Source: Brevundimonas subvibrioides (GTDB lineage Bacteria; Pseudomonadota; Alphaproteobacteria; Caulobacterales; Caulobacteraceae). From it: DNA of 64,000 nt. Positions within the stretch are counted from its first letter, which is position 1. Each line of letters begins with the position of its first letter. The DNA lies in contig NZ_NCEQ01000005.1 in the NCBI RefSeq assembly GCF_002280785.1, forward strand, positions 62,001 to 126,000. The letters are read 5' to 3'. Shown piece after piece: positions 51,259 to 59,697 of this stretch. The position numbers and the translations under genes are program-made. The notes beneath the pieces are model-generated. The model searched no databases. It saw only the letters and a list, made by a program, of their open reading frames with translations, and was not told the DNA's origin.

Positions 51259-52227
51259 ATGAGCCTCTATGACCTGCTGCTGAGCGGCGACCTGATGGTC
51301 CACGACGCCGACCACACAGCCGAACAAATCGTCTCCAAGCTGGAGATCCACGGCCACGCCAACTGGCGCCAAGCCTTCCCCGGCCACCCCTACGTCGCCC
51401 ATTTCCTCAGGGTGCATAAGTCGCTGGCGGTCTCCCCGACCCGCGTCGAACCACAGGGCCATCTGGACTTCCCCAACCACGGCGACCCGATGTTTCCGGG
51501 CTTCCTCCAGAGCCTCGAGGTTTTCCAGGGCCCGTTCCGCCCGATCAAGACCCACGCCACCGTCCTGGTCTCCGACAATATCGGCGGCGTCGTCGAACAT
51601 CTGCTGAGCAGGAACCAGCCCTTCCGTCTCGCGCAGTTGACGCCCGAGATGCCGTTCGATCGCCTTTGGGTCGGCTGCACGCCCGAGAACCCGGTCTATG
51701 AGCCGTCCGTCGACGGCGGCCTGTGCATAGAAGTCATTCCGCTGGCGGCGATCCAGATGCCGGCCGAGGCTTTCAGCAATCCCCCGCCCCGCCCGCGCGA
51801 TCCCAAGCCCGGCGACATGGTCCGGGTCGTGGGACGAGGCTTCCTGGTCCGCGATCTGGACGATGTCCTGCGCCGCCTCGACGCCAACCTCGACCTCCAG
51901 CCCGCCGGCGCCGTCGAACAGCTGGACAGCGAGGGCTACAAGGTCGCGCGCATCGGCTTCAACCTTGGGACCAGCGCGACGTTGGACGTCATCCAGCCGA
52001 CGAAGTGGGACAGCCCCTCGGGCCGTTACCTGCACAACTGGGGACCGGGTCCGCACTATATCCGCATCTCGGTCAACGGTCTGGACGCCAAGGCCGACCG
52101 GCTGGCGGCGCTGGGCGTGAAGTTTGAGCGCATCGAGGACTGCGAGGCCGTCGGCGGCGCCCTGCTGCGGGTCGATCCGGCCGAACTCGGCGGCGCGATC
52201 TTCGAGTTCTGCGAAGACCGGGGCTGA
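51259..52227 (+). CDS. VOC-fold protein of unknown function
   Basis: A 322-residue protein. The start is fixed by AAGGAG five bases before ATG 51259. The second half (HATVLVSDNIGGVVEHLL, then GRGFLVRDLDDVLRRLDANL, PHYIRISVNGLDAKADRLAALG, GAIFEF) looks like two or more glyoxalase/VOC beta-alpha-beta-beta-beta units, ending in a Glu-containing strand as in metal-binding VOC enzymes. I cannot name a complete His/His/Glu set. It could be a dioxygenase-like, epimerase-like or binding protein. It lies between the thiolase-like and CMD-like genes in one operon. Confidence 0.7.
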   Translation: MSLYDLLLSGDLMVHDADHTAEQIVSKLEIHGHANWRQAFPGHPYVAHFLRVHKSLAVSPTRVEPQGHLDFPNHGDPMFPGFLQSLEVFQGPFRPIKTHATVLVSDNIGGVVEHLLSRNQPFRLAQLTPEMPFDRLWVGCTPENPVYEPSVDGGLCIEVIPLAAIQMPAEAFSNPPPRPRDPKPGDMVRVVGRGFLVRDLDDVLRRLDANLDLQPAGAVEQLDSEGYKVARIGFNLGTSATLDVIQPTKWDSPSGRYLHNWGPGPHYIRISVNGLDAKADRLAALGVKFERIEDCEAVGGALLRVDPAELGGAIFEFCEDRG

Positions 52228-52230
52228 CCC

Positions 52231-52767
52231 ATGGCCCGCGTCGCCCCTCTGCCGCTGGACAGCCTGTCCGATCCCTTGCGCGCCTCGATCGCCCGGGGCA
52301 CGGCGACGCGGATGCTGTCCAACACCCTGCCGGTCCAGATCTGGGCCCGGCGTCCGGCCGCCGCCAACGCCTGGCTGGGCACCATGGCGGAAATCCACGA
52401 ACGCGGCGTCCTGCCGGAGCGGCTGCGCGAACTGGTCCGGCTCAAGATCGCGTCGATCACCACCTGCCCGGTCTGCCAGATCGCTCGCAAGTCCGACGAC
52501 GTGTCCGAGGCCGATATCGTCGCGTGCAGCGACTGGTCCGACCCGCGCTTTAGCCCGCCCGAACAGGCCGCCCTGCGCTTCGCCGAACTGTTCGCGGGCG
52601 ACTATTTCTCAATCACCGACACGATCTTCGACCACCTGCGCGAGCATTTCAGCGAGGAACAGATCGTCGAGCTGCATCTGTTCAGCGGCCTGATGCTGGC
52701 GGGTGGGCGCATGACCTATGTGCTCAAGGGCTACGAGGACACAGGCTCCGAGGACCCGGCCGCTTGA
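52231..52767 (+). CDS. Carboxymuconolactone decarboxylase (AhpD-like) family protein
   Basis: A 178-residue all-helical protein of the CMD/AhpD family. The redox-type C-x2-C is in TTCPVCQIARK, followed by a hydrophobic helix ending HLFSGLMLAGGR. Members with C-x2-C act as peroxidase-like reductants; others decarboxylate lactones. Only three bases separate it from the VOC gene, and its stop overlaps the next start. Similar proteins are common in alphaproteobacterial lipid and aromatic clusters. Confidence 0.85.
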   Translation: MARVAPLPLDSLSDPLRASIARGTATRMLSNTLPVQIWARRPAAANAWLGTMAEIHERGVLPERLRELVRLKIASITTCPVCQIARKSDDVSEADIVACSDWSDPRFSPPEQAALRFAELFAGDYFSITDTIFDHLREHFSEEQIVELHLFSGLMLAGGRMTYVLKGYEDTGSEDPAA

Positions 52768-53732
52768 AGGCCTATTTCTCGCGCCTGTCCCCCAATACCC
52801 AAGGCGCGATCTGGGTGCTGATGTCGGGCGTGACCTTCGTCACCATGACGACATTGGTGAAACACCTAAGCGGCGACTACCCGTCCCATGTCCAGAACTT
52901 CTACCGCCAGACCGGGTCGCTGATCGTCGCCATCCCCTTCATGCTGCGTAATCCGAAACAGGTGCTGTTCGTGCCGCGCCGGACCATGCCCGCCCTGTTC
53001 GTGCGGTCGCTACTGGCCACGGTCGGCATGATTCTTCTGCTCTACACTTACGAAGCCATGCCCATGGCCGAGGCGAACGCCCTGTCGTTCACCCGCCCCC
53101 TGTGGGTCGTGCTGCTGGCCGCCCTGTTCCTGCGCGAGACCATCGGCCCCAGCCGGATCGCGGCCGTGCTGATGGGGTTCGTCGGCGTCGTCATCATCAT
53201 GCGGCCGTGGGGCGCAGGCGTCGCGGTCGGCTGGCCCCACCTGGCCGCGCTGTTTTCCGCCCTGTGCCTTGCGGGCACGATCACGGGCGTGAAGTCCCTG
53301 ACGAAGGACCTGTCGGCCAGTTCGATCCTGGTCTGGTCCAGCATCATGGGCGAACTGCTGTGCCTGCCCTTTGCTCTCGCCGACTGGCGCTGGCCCAGCG
53401 TCGGCGACCTGATTCCCCTGTTCCTGATCGGCCTGCTCAGCGCCGCAAACCAGGTGTTGTTCATCAAGGGGATGGCGGTGGGCGAGGCTGCGGTCCTGGC
53501 CCCTATCGACTATGCGCGGCTGGTCCTGTCAGTGATCGCGGGTCTTCTTGTCTTCGGCGAATGGCCCGACGTCTTCACCTGGCTCGGTGCCGGTGTGATC
53601 GTCGTCTCGACCCTCTACATCACCATCCGCGAGATCCAGTCCAAGCGCGCCAAGACCCTCGCCATCGACGCAGGCCAGCCGGACGCATCGACGCCCCTGG
53701 GATTGGATACCCGGGCGGATCGAACGCCCTGA
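52764..53732 (+). CDS. DMT-superfamily transporter (EamA domains)
   Basis: A 322-residue membrane protein with ten predicted helices in two EamA repeats (FTRPLWVVLLAALFLRE in the first, VLAPIDYARLVLSVIAGLLVFGEWPD in the second). The start appears to be TTG at 52764, overlapping the upstream stop as TTGA; no ATG gives a complete first helix. Likely exports or imports a small metabolite. It ends the plus-strand operon, ten bases from the convergent GST. Confidence 0.85.
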   Translation: MKAYFSRLSPNTQGAIWVLMSGVTFVTMTTLVKHLSGDYPSHVQNFYRQTGSLIVAIPFMLRNPKQVLFVPRRTMPALFVRSLLATVGMILLLYTYEAMPMAEANALSFTRPLWVVLLAALFLRETIGPSRIAAVLMGFVGVVIIMRPWGAGVAVGWPHLAALFSALCLAGTITGVKSLTKDLSASSILVWSSIMGELLCLPFALADWRWPSVGDLIPLFLIGLLSAANQVLFIKGMAVGEAAVLAPIDYARLVLSVIAGLLVFGEWPDVFTWLGAGVIVVSTLYITIREIQSKRAKTLAIDAGQPDASTPLGLDTRADRTP

Positions 53733-53741
53733 TCGGACGGT

Positions 53742-54377
53742 TCAGCCTGGAAAGGGCGGCGTCTTCTCGCGCACCATCGCCCGCTGAACGCTCGGCCGCT
53801 CCGCCATCCGCTGGAACAGGGCGGTGAAGTTCGACAGTTTCCCGACCGGATGCTCGTCTGCGATCGCCCAGCCATAGAAGACCGTCGCATAGCAATCCGC
53901 CACCGACAGCCGGTCCCCGAGAAGCCAGTCGCGCCCATCGACCAAGCCGTCGATCTTGACCAGATTGGCCCAGAACCGCGACCGCCCCTCGGCCTGCAAG
54001 GACGGCCAAGTCGTCTGGTCGGGCGTCATCCGCATCGGGGCCCGCGCCATCCGCCGCGTGATATGCACCGTGCTGGCAAACCAGGCGGTCAACGACAGCG
54101 CGCGCGCGCGGTCGAACGGGTCATCCGGCAATAACCCTGCCTCCGGCGCGAGCTCAGCGACATAGGACAGGATGGCCACGTTTTCGGTCAGCAGTCGGCC
54201 GTCGGACACGAGCGCGGGAATAGTCCCTGAGGAATTCGTCTGTCGCCACGTCGCGACCGCCTCCGGATCGTGCAGACGGATGCGGTTGGCCTCGAACGGC
54301 AGGGCCGATTCCTCCAGCGCGATGTGCGACGCCAGAGAGCAGGTCGTCGGCGTATAATAGAAGGTCAGCTCAGGCAT
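53742..54377 (-). CDS. Glutathione S-transferase
   Basis: A 211-residue cytosolic GST, probably beta class. The N-terminal thioredoxin-like domain has YYTPTTCSLASHIAL with a Cys near the N-terminus that can contact glutathione, and VSDGRLLTENVAIL; the C-terminal helical domain follows. GSTs in such clusters cleave ethers, isomerise ring-fission products or remove electrophiles. It is the last gene of a minus-strand operon with thiolase and 3-hydroxyacyl-CoA dehydrogenase. Confidence 0.88.
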   Translation of the reverse strand: MPELTFYYTPTTCSLASHIALEESALPFEANRIRLHDPEAVATWRQTNSSGTIPALVSDGRLLTENVAILSYVAELAPEAGLLPDDPFDRARALSLTAWFASTVHITRRMARAPMRMTPDQTTWPSLQAEGRSRFWANLVKIDGLVDGRDWLLGDRLSVADCYATVFYGWAIADEHPVGKLSNFTALFQRMAERPSVQRAMVREKTPPFPG

Positions 54378-54399
54378 CGACGCCTCCGCGATGCGCGTT

Positions 54400-55584
54400 T
54401 CAGATCGGCTTCGACATCAGGTTTTCATAGACCGTCGCCGTGGCCAGGCCCCCGGCGCAGCAGATCGCCTGAGCCCCATATTTCTGGCCTGTCCGGCCCA
54501 GTTCGTGGATCAGACTGGTCGCAAGCCTCGCGCCCGTGGCCCCCAAGGGATGACCCAGGGCGATGGCGCCGCCATTGACGTTCAGCCGATCCGACCCGAC
54601 GCCCGTCTGCTGCATCCACATCAGGGGCACGCTGGCGAAGGCCTCGTTGACCTCGAACAGGGCGATATCATCGAACGACAATCCGGCAGAAGCGACCGCC
54701 TTCTGGCTCGCCGCGATCGGGCCTTCCAGCATCATGACCGGATCGGCACCGACCACCGCGACCGACCGGACCAGGGCCAGGGGCTTGAGGCCGTATTTCT
54801 TCACAGCCGCTTCCGACGCCAGCAGCACGACCGCCGCCCCGTCCGAGATCTGCGACGCGTTGCCGGCCGTGACGCGGCCGTTCTCGCGGAAGCTGGTCTT
54901 CAGCGTCGACAGCTTCTCGCGGCTGGTGTCGCGGCGGATGGTCTGGTCGGTGTCCAACGTGTCGCGCGGCCCTTCCCAGTCCTTCTCGGCCAGATCGCCG
55001 ACCGGCACTGACACGGTTTCGGCCCGGAAATATCCAGCGTCTGTAGCGGCCGCAGCGCGCCGATGGCTTTCGGCGGCGAAGTCGTCGAGCGCGTCGCGGT
55101 CGAAGCCGTATTTGTCGGAAATCCGCTCGGCCGCCTCGCCCTGGCTGGTCAACTCGTAGCGGTCCGACACCATCCGGCCGAACGCCTCGCCGTGGATGGC
55201 GCGGTTCGAGCCCATCGGCACCCGCGACATGGCTTCAGCCCCGCCCGCGACGACCAGATCACTGAGTCCGGCCGCGATCTGGGCCACCCCGATATGGATC
55301 GCCGCTTCCGACGAGCCGCATTTGCGATCCACCGTCATGGCCGGGATCGTCACCGGCCAGCCCGCGCCCAGCAGCGATGTCCGCGCAATATTGGCCGACT
55401 GCTCGCCGATCTGGGTCACATTGCCAAAGATCACGTCGTCGATCTGACCGGCCACGACGCCCGCGCGCGCGATCAGCTCGTTCAGGGCATGGGCGCCCAG
55501 ATGGTCGGCGCGAACCCCGGCCAGAGCCCCGCGAAATTTCCCGATCGGCGTACGAACCGCCGCGACCACATAGACGGGAGTCAC
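54400..55584 (-). CDS. Acetyl-CoA C-acyltransferase (thiolase)
   Basis: A 394-residue degradative-type thiolase splitting 3-oxoacyl-CoA with CoA. All catalytic positions are present: Cys in VDRKCGSSEA, His in GGAIALGHPLGATGAR, and Cys in CCAGGLATA. The GTG start at 55584 overlaps the stop of the dehydrogenase gene (GTGA), so the two are coupled. This contrasts with the thiolase-like protein at 50016, which lacks the nucleophile. Confidence 0.93.
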   Translation of the reverse strand: MTPVYVVAAVRTPIGKFRGALAGVRADHLGAHALNELIARAGVVAGQIDDVIFGNVTQIGEQSANIARTSLLGAGWPVTIPAMTVDRKCGSSEAAIHIGVAQIAAGLSDLVVAGGAEAMSRVPMGSNRAIHGEAFGRMVSDRYELTSQGEAAERISDKYGFDRDALDDFAAESHRRAAAATDAGYFRAETVSVPVGDLAEKDWEGPRDTLDTDQTIRRDTSREKLSTLKTSFRENGRVTAGNASQISDGAAVVLLASEAAVKKYGLKPLALVRSVAVVGADPVMMLEGPIAASQKAVASAGLSFDDIALFEVNEAFASVPLMWMQQTGVGSDRLNVNGGAIALGHPLGATGARLATSLIHELGRTGQKYGAQAICCAGGLATATVYENLMSKPI

Positions 55585-56471
55585 AGGTTGGTCCCCTTCA
55601 GGCCGGAGCCCGGCACCTTGACGCCATTTTCGTATTTATAGACGCCCCAGCCCGTCTTGCGGCCATGGCGCCCGGCCTTGACCATCTTGATGATCAGCGG
55701 ACACGGCCGGAACTTGTCGCCAAGCGTCGCGTGCAGATAGTGCAGGACCGACAGCCGGGTGTCCCAGCCAGTGAGGTCCCCCAGCTCCAGCGGCCCCATC
55801 GGGTGGTTGAATCCGAGCCTCAGGGCCGTGTCGATGTCCTCTGCGGTCGCAGCCCCCTCCTGAAGCATCCACATGGCTTCATTCCCGGCCATGGCCGACA
55901 TCCGGCTGGTGGTCAGACCCGGCGTCTCGTTGACGACGATGGCCGTCTTGCCCAGCTGGGCGACATAGTCCCGACCGATCGCCACGGCCTCATCGGTGGT
56001 GGCCAGGCCGCGCACCAGTTCCACCAGCTTCATTTTCTGGACCGGGTTGAAGAAGTGCATACCGATCACCCGCGTCGGATCCACGCAGGCCGCAGCGATC
56101 TCGGTGACGCTCAGCGCCGAGGTGTTGGTGGCCAGCAGGCCGGTCGGGGCCATGACGGCCTCGGCCTTCTTCACCACGTCGATCTTGATGGCGAGGTTTT
56201 CGGACACAGTCTCAACCAGCAGGTCGGCACCCGCCGCCCCAGCGGTGACGCTCTCGGAGGTCGTCAAGCGCGCCAGGGCCGCATCCGCCGCTGGTTGCGC
56301 AACCTTGCCCAGTCGGACCCCGTCGGCGAGAATCCCTGCGATCGTCGTCTGCGCCTTGGCCAGCTGTTCGCCGGAAACATCGATCAGGCACACGCTGTGC
56401 CCTGACGATGCGAACGCGTGCGCGATCCCGACGCCCATCAGGCCGGCCCCCACCACTGCAACCTTGGCCAA
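55581..56471 (-). CDS. 3-hydroxyacyl-CoA dehydrogenase
   Basis: A 296-residue NAD-dependent dehydrogenase converting 3-hydroxyacyl-CoA to 3-oxoacyl-CoA. VVGAGLMGVGIAHAF is the cofactor loop; catalytic His is in RVIGMHFFNPV, and the C-terminal domain has GFNHPMGPLELGDLTGWD. The start appears to be TTG at 56471, with GAGG nine bases upstream and no in-frame ATG nearby. First gene of the minus-strand HAD-thiolase-GST operon, sharing its promoter gap with the acyl-CoA dehydrogenase pair. Confidence 0.92.
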   Translation of the reverse strand: MAKVAVVGAGLMGVGIAHAFASSGHSVCLIDVSGEQLAKAQTTIAGILADGVRLGKVAQPAADAALARLTTSESVTAGAAGADLLVETVSENLAIKIDVVKKAEAVMAPTGLLATNTSALSVTEIAAACVDPTRVIGMHFFNPVQKMKLVELVRGLATTDEAVAIGRDYVAQLGKTAIVVNETPGLTTSRMSAMAGNEAMWMLQEGAATAEDIDTALRLGFNHPMGPLELGDLTGWDTRLSVLHYLHATLGDKFRPCPLIIKMVKAGRHGRKTGWGVYKYENGVKVPGSGLKGTNL

Positions 56472-56725
56472 TGCACTATCCTCTTTCTGGGCGGATCGGC
56501 GCGTCTGCGCGAGCGGCTGAACGTCGGCGGGGCCGGCTGTGCCGGGCCGCCTCGGACGTTTGAGCCTCCCCAGTGCGCCACGGACCGGCCGTCGTTATCG
56601 TTAGCCCGACCCTAACGGGAAACAGGATGTCGCAGCAAACAGTATTCTCTGGTCAGAACGATATTCTGGAATGTATAGATCAGACGCTCCGCAATAGAGC
56701 CGTTTCAAACGTCCGGGAAGCCTTC
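56472..56725. promoter_or_regulatory. Divergent promoter region with 17-bp recurrent element, copy M
   Basis: 254 bp between the minus-strand 3-hydroxyacyl-CoA dehydrogenase and the acyl-CoA dehydrogenase on the plus strand. GTTCT-GACCAG-AGAATA (minus strand, 56643-56659) is one of the best copies; an extra right half, TATTCT, is at 56662-56667. The stretch 56635-56700 is markedly AT-rich although it stays open in the downstream frame. Confidence 0.6.
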
Positions 56726-57877
56726 GTGAACCTGCTCGATCAGTTCGGCCCGCCTGTCCTGCCGCAGGGCCTCGAACCACTGCGGGCGGATGTCCGCACC
56801 TTCCTCGCCCATTGGGGCCCGAGCTATCCGGCCGAGAAACGCGCCCTCTCCTGGATGGGCTTCGACGCCGACTTCAGCCGGTCGCTGGGCGCGAAAGGCT
56901 GGCTCGGCCTGAGCATTCCCAAGCAATACGGCGGAAACGACGCCTCTCCCTTCGAGCGGTTCGTTGTCAGCGAGGAACTTCTGGCTGCGGGCGCGCCGGT
57001 CACCGCCCACTGGATCGCCGATCGCCAGAGCGCGCCCCTGATCCTGCGCCACGGCACGGACGCCCAGAAAGAACGCTACCTGCCCGCCATCTGCGCCGGG
57101 GAACTGTATTTCTGCATCGGCATGAGCGAGCCGGCGTCAGGCTCCGATCTCGCCTCGGTGCGCACCAAGGCCGACCGCCAGCCGGACGGCTCCTGGGTCC
57201 TGAACGGCCGCAAGGTCTGGACCACCAACGCCGACCGCTGCCACTTCATGATCGCCCTGGTCCGCACCGATCCGGCCAGTGAGCGCCATGCCGGTCTGTC
57301 CCAGATTATCGTCGACCTGACCCTGCCCGGCGTCATGATCCGTCCGATCAAGGACCTCTCGGGACACGAGCATTTCAACGAGGTCACCTTCGACGACGTC
57401 CGCCTCGACGCCGACGCCCTGATCGGGGTCGAGGGCGACGGCTGGGCCCAGGCGACGTCCGAACTGGCCTTCGAGCGCAGCGGTCCCGAGCGGTTCCTCA
57501 GCGCCATGACCCTGTTCCGCTGCCTGGTCGGCGCCGTCGGCCCGACGCCTGACGCGCGTCAGGCGATGGAGATCGGACGCCTCGCGGCCTGGCTCATCGC
57601 GCTTCGGTCCATGTCGATCTCGGTCACCGCCCAGCTGGCGGGCGGCGAAGACCCCGTCTGGGCCGCCTCCTGCGTCAAGGACCTCGGCACCGGCTATGAA
57701 CAGGACACGGTCGAGGTCTCCATGCGGCTGATCGATTCCCTGCCCCCGGGACCACGGGCCGAGACCACGCGGCGCGTGCTGGCCATCGTTCAGAGCATGG
57801 CGCCGTCCTTCTCCCTGCGCGGCGGCACGCGGGAAATCCTGCGCGGCATCCTCGCCCGCGGCCTTGGAGTGCGCTGA
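56726..57877 (+). CDS. Acyl-CoA dehydrogenase, subunit A of a likely heteromer
   Basis: A 383-residue acyl-CoA dehydrogenase forming a 2,3-double bond with FAD. The frame is open from 56573, but that part is AT-rich and holds an operator-like element, so GTG at 56726 (GGGAAG five bases upstream) is chosen; it gives the usual family length. Visible: GLSIPKQYGG, IGMSEPASGSDLASVRT (FAD/substrate loop), and a C-terminal GGTREILRGILAR. Its stop shares a base with the start of a second, shorter dehydrogenase (TGATG), as in heteromeric ACADs of steroid side-chain degradation. Confidence 0.88.
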   Translation: MNLLDQFGPPVLPQGLEPLRADVRTFLAHWGPSYPAEKRALSWMGFDADFSRSLGAKGWLGLSIPKQYGGNDASPFERFVVSEELLAAGAPVTAHWIADRQSAPLILRHGTDAQKERYLPAICAGELYFCIGMSEPASGSDLASVRTKADRQPDGSWVLNGRKVWTTNADRCHFMIALVRTDPASERHAGLSQIIVDLTLPGVMIRPIKDLSGHEHFNEVTFDDVRLDADALIGVEGDGWAQATSELAFERSGPERFLSAMTLFRCLVGAVGPTPDARQAMEIGRLAAWLIALRSMSISVTAQLAGGEDPVWAASCVKDLGTGYEQDTVEVSMRLIDSLPPGPRAETTRRVLAIVQSMAPSFSLRGGTREILRGILARGLGVR

Positions 57878-58893
57878 TGCGACCCCTGCTTCAGGAGACA
57901 GTCGAGCGGCTGCTGGCCGACGCGGTCACCCCCGATTTGCTGCGCGCCGCCGAGACTGGCGTCTGGCCCGCCGATCTCTGGGCCGAGATCGAGGCCCTGG
58001 GCCTGCCGCTGGCCGCCGTGTCTGAAGACCTGGGGGGTACAGGCGCGTCCTGGACCGACATCTTCGTGGTCATCCGCGCCTGCGGCGCCGCCGCCGCGCC
58101 CGTGCCCCTGCCCGAGGCGATACTGGCCAACAGCCTCCTGGCCTCGGCCGGTCTGGAGCCGCCCGAGAGCGGTGTGATCGTCTTCGCAGCCGGCTCGGCG
58201 GACGCCCCGATCGCCGAGGTGCCTTGGGGTCGTCACGCCCAGTGGCTGGCGCTTCACGACGCCGTCGCGGGACGCATCGCCCTGCACTCTCTCGACGGCG
58301 CCCACATCACCACCGACACCAATGTCGCCGGTGAACCGCGCGACACCATCACCCTCGCGACCGGCTCCCTGATCAAGGAGACCGCGACCTCGGCCGCTAC
58401 CGATACCGTTCTTCTCGCAGGGGCCATGCTTCGATCCGCCCAGATGGCCGGGGCACTGGGCCGCCTGACCGAGATCAACGCCGATTACGCCAACGAACGG
58501 ATCCAGTTCGGCCGTCCGATCGGAAAATTCCAGGCCGTCCAGCAACAGCTTGCGGTTCTTGCCACCCAGGCCGCTGCGGCCGTCGCTGCCGCCGAAGCCG
58601 CCTTCCTGTTGGCATCGCCGTCCGCCGAGTTCGTGACGACCTCGTCGGCCAAAGCCGTTGCCGGCGAGGCGGCCGGCAAGGGCGCAGCCATCGCCCATGC
58701 CGTCTTCGGAGCCATCGGCTTCACCCACGACCACAGCCTGCATTTCCTGACCCGACGTCTGTGGGCCTGGCGCGCTGAATACGGTTCGGACGCCTTCTGG
58801 GCCGAGCGACTGGGCCAGGCCATCGCCACAGCCGGTGACGACGGCCTGTGGCCCCTGGTCACCGGCGCCTTCGCGGAGACATCGAACCCATGA
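57877..58893 (+). CDS. Acyl-CoA dehydrogenase, subunit B of a likely heteromer
   Basis: A 338-residue, shortened acyl-CoA dehydrogenase. ALGLPLAAVSEDLGGTG and a middle ALGRLTEINADYANERIQFGRPI are recognisable; the middle SEP-x-GSD substrate loop is missing and the C-terminus lacks the IYAGT-E-x-type motif. It would be incomplete alone but fits the partner role in an alpha2-beta2 enzyme (FadE28/FadE29 type, by analogy). Very Ala-rich around residues 225-245. Its stop overlaps the next start (ATGA). Confidence 0.86.
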   Translation: MRPLLQETVERLLADAVTPDLLRAAETGVWPADLWAEIEALGLPLAAVSEDLGGTGASWTDIFVVIRACGAAAAPVPLPEAILANSLLASAGLEPPESGVIVFAAGSADAPIAEVPWGRHAQWLALHDAVAGRIALHSLDGAHITTDTNVAGEPRDTITLATGSLIKETATSAATDTVLLAGAMLRSAQMAGALGRLTEINADYANERIQFGRPIGKFQAVQQQLAVLATQAAAAVAAAEAAFLLASPSAEFVTTSSAKAVAGEAAGKGAAIAHAVFGAIGFTHDHSLHFLTRRLWAWRAEYGSDAFWAERLGQAIATAGDDGLWPLVTGAFAETSNP

Positions 58894-59690
58894 CGGATTT
58901 CCTGCTCAAGACCCGCGACGGCCCGGTGGCTGTCTGGACCTTGAACCGGCCCGAGGCTCGCAATGCCTTCTCCAAGCCCGAGGACATGTTCGAGATCGAG
59001 GACGCCTGCGAAGAGGTCCGCGCCGACCCCTCGATCCACGTCGTCGTCCTGACCGGAGCGGGCGCGTCCTTCTGCGCCGGTGGCGACATCAAGGCGATGC
59101 AGAACCGCACCGGCATCTTCGAGGGCTCACCGTACCGCCTGCGCAACCGCTACCGCGACGGCATCCAGCGTATTCCGATGGCGCTCTACGAACTGGAGGC
59201 CCCGGTCATCGCGGCGGTCAACGGCCATGCCATCGGGGCCGGTCTCGACTTCGCCTGCATGGCCGATATCCGCATCGCCTCGACCACCGCGACCTTCGCC
59301 GAGAGCTTCGTCAAGCTGGGCATCGTCCCGGGCGACGGCGGGGCCTGGCTGCTGCCCCGGATCGTGGGGATGCCGCGCGCCAGCCACATGGCCCTGACGG
59401 GTGACACGCTGAACGCCCAGACCGCCATGGACTGGACGCTGGTCACCCAGTTGACCGCGCCCGAGGACCTGATGACCACGGCCATGGCCCTGGCGCACCG
59501 CGTCGCCTCCAGCCCCGGCCATGCGCTCCGTCTGACCAAGCGGCTGCTGCGCGAAGGCCAGCATATGCGGCTGGCCCCCCTGCTGGAGCTGTCGGCCGCC
59601 TATCAGGCCCTGGCCCACCACACCAACGATCACGCAGAGGCCGTCAACGCGATGATCGAGAAACGCCCTCCCAACTACACGGACAGCTGA
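58890..59690 (+). CDS. Enoyl-CoA hydratase/isomerase family protein
   Basis: A 266-residue crotonase-fold enzyme: GASFCAGGDIKAM and NGHAIGAGLDFACMADIRIA provide the oxyanion hole; FAESFVKLGIVPGDGGAWLLPR is the active-site helix. ATG at 58890 overlaps the acyl-CoA dehydrogenase stop. It should hydrate the enoyl-CoA made by the preceding heteromer and is distinct from the hydratase at 48794. Confidence 0.9.
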   Translation: MTDFLLKTRDGPVAVWTLNRPEARNAFSKPEDMFEIEDACEEVRADPSIHVVVLTGAGASFCAGGDIKAMQNRTGIFEGSPYRLRNRYRDGIQRIPMALYELEAPVIAAVNGHAIGAGLDFACMADIRIASTTATFAESFVKLGIVPGDGGAWLLPRIVGMPRASHMALTGDTLNAQTAMDWTLVTQLTAPEDLMTTAMALAHRVASSPGHALRLTKRLLREGQHMRLAPLLELSAAYQALAHHTNDHAEAVNAMIEKRPPNYTDS

Positions 59691-59697
59691 GGCCGCC

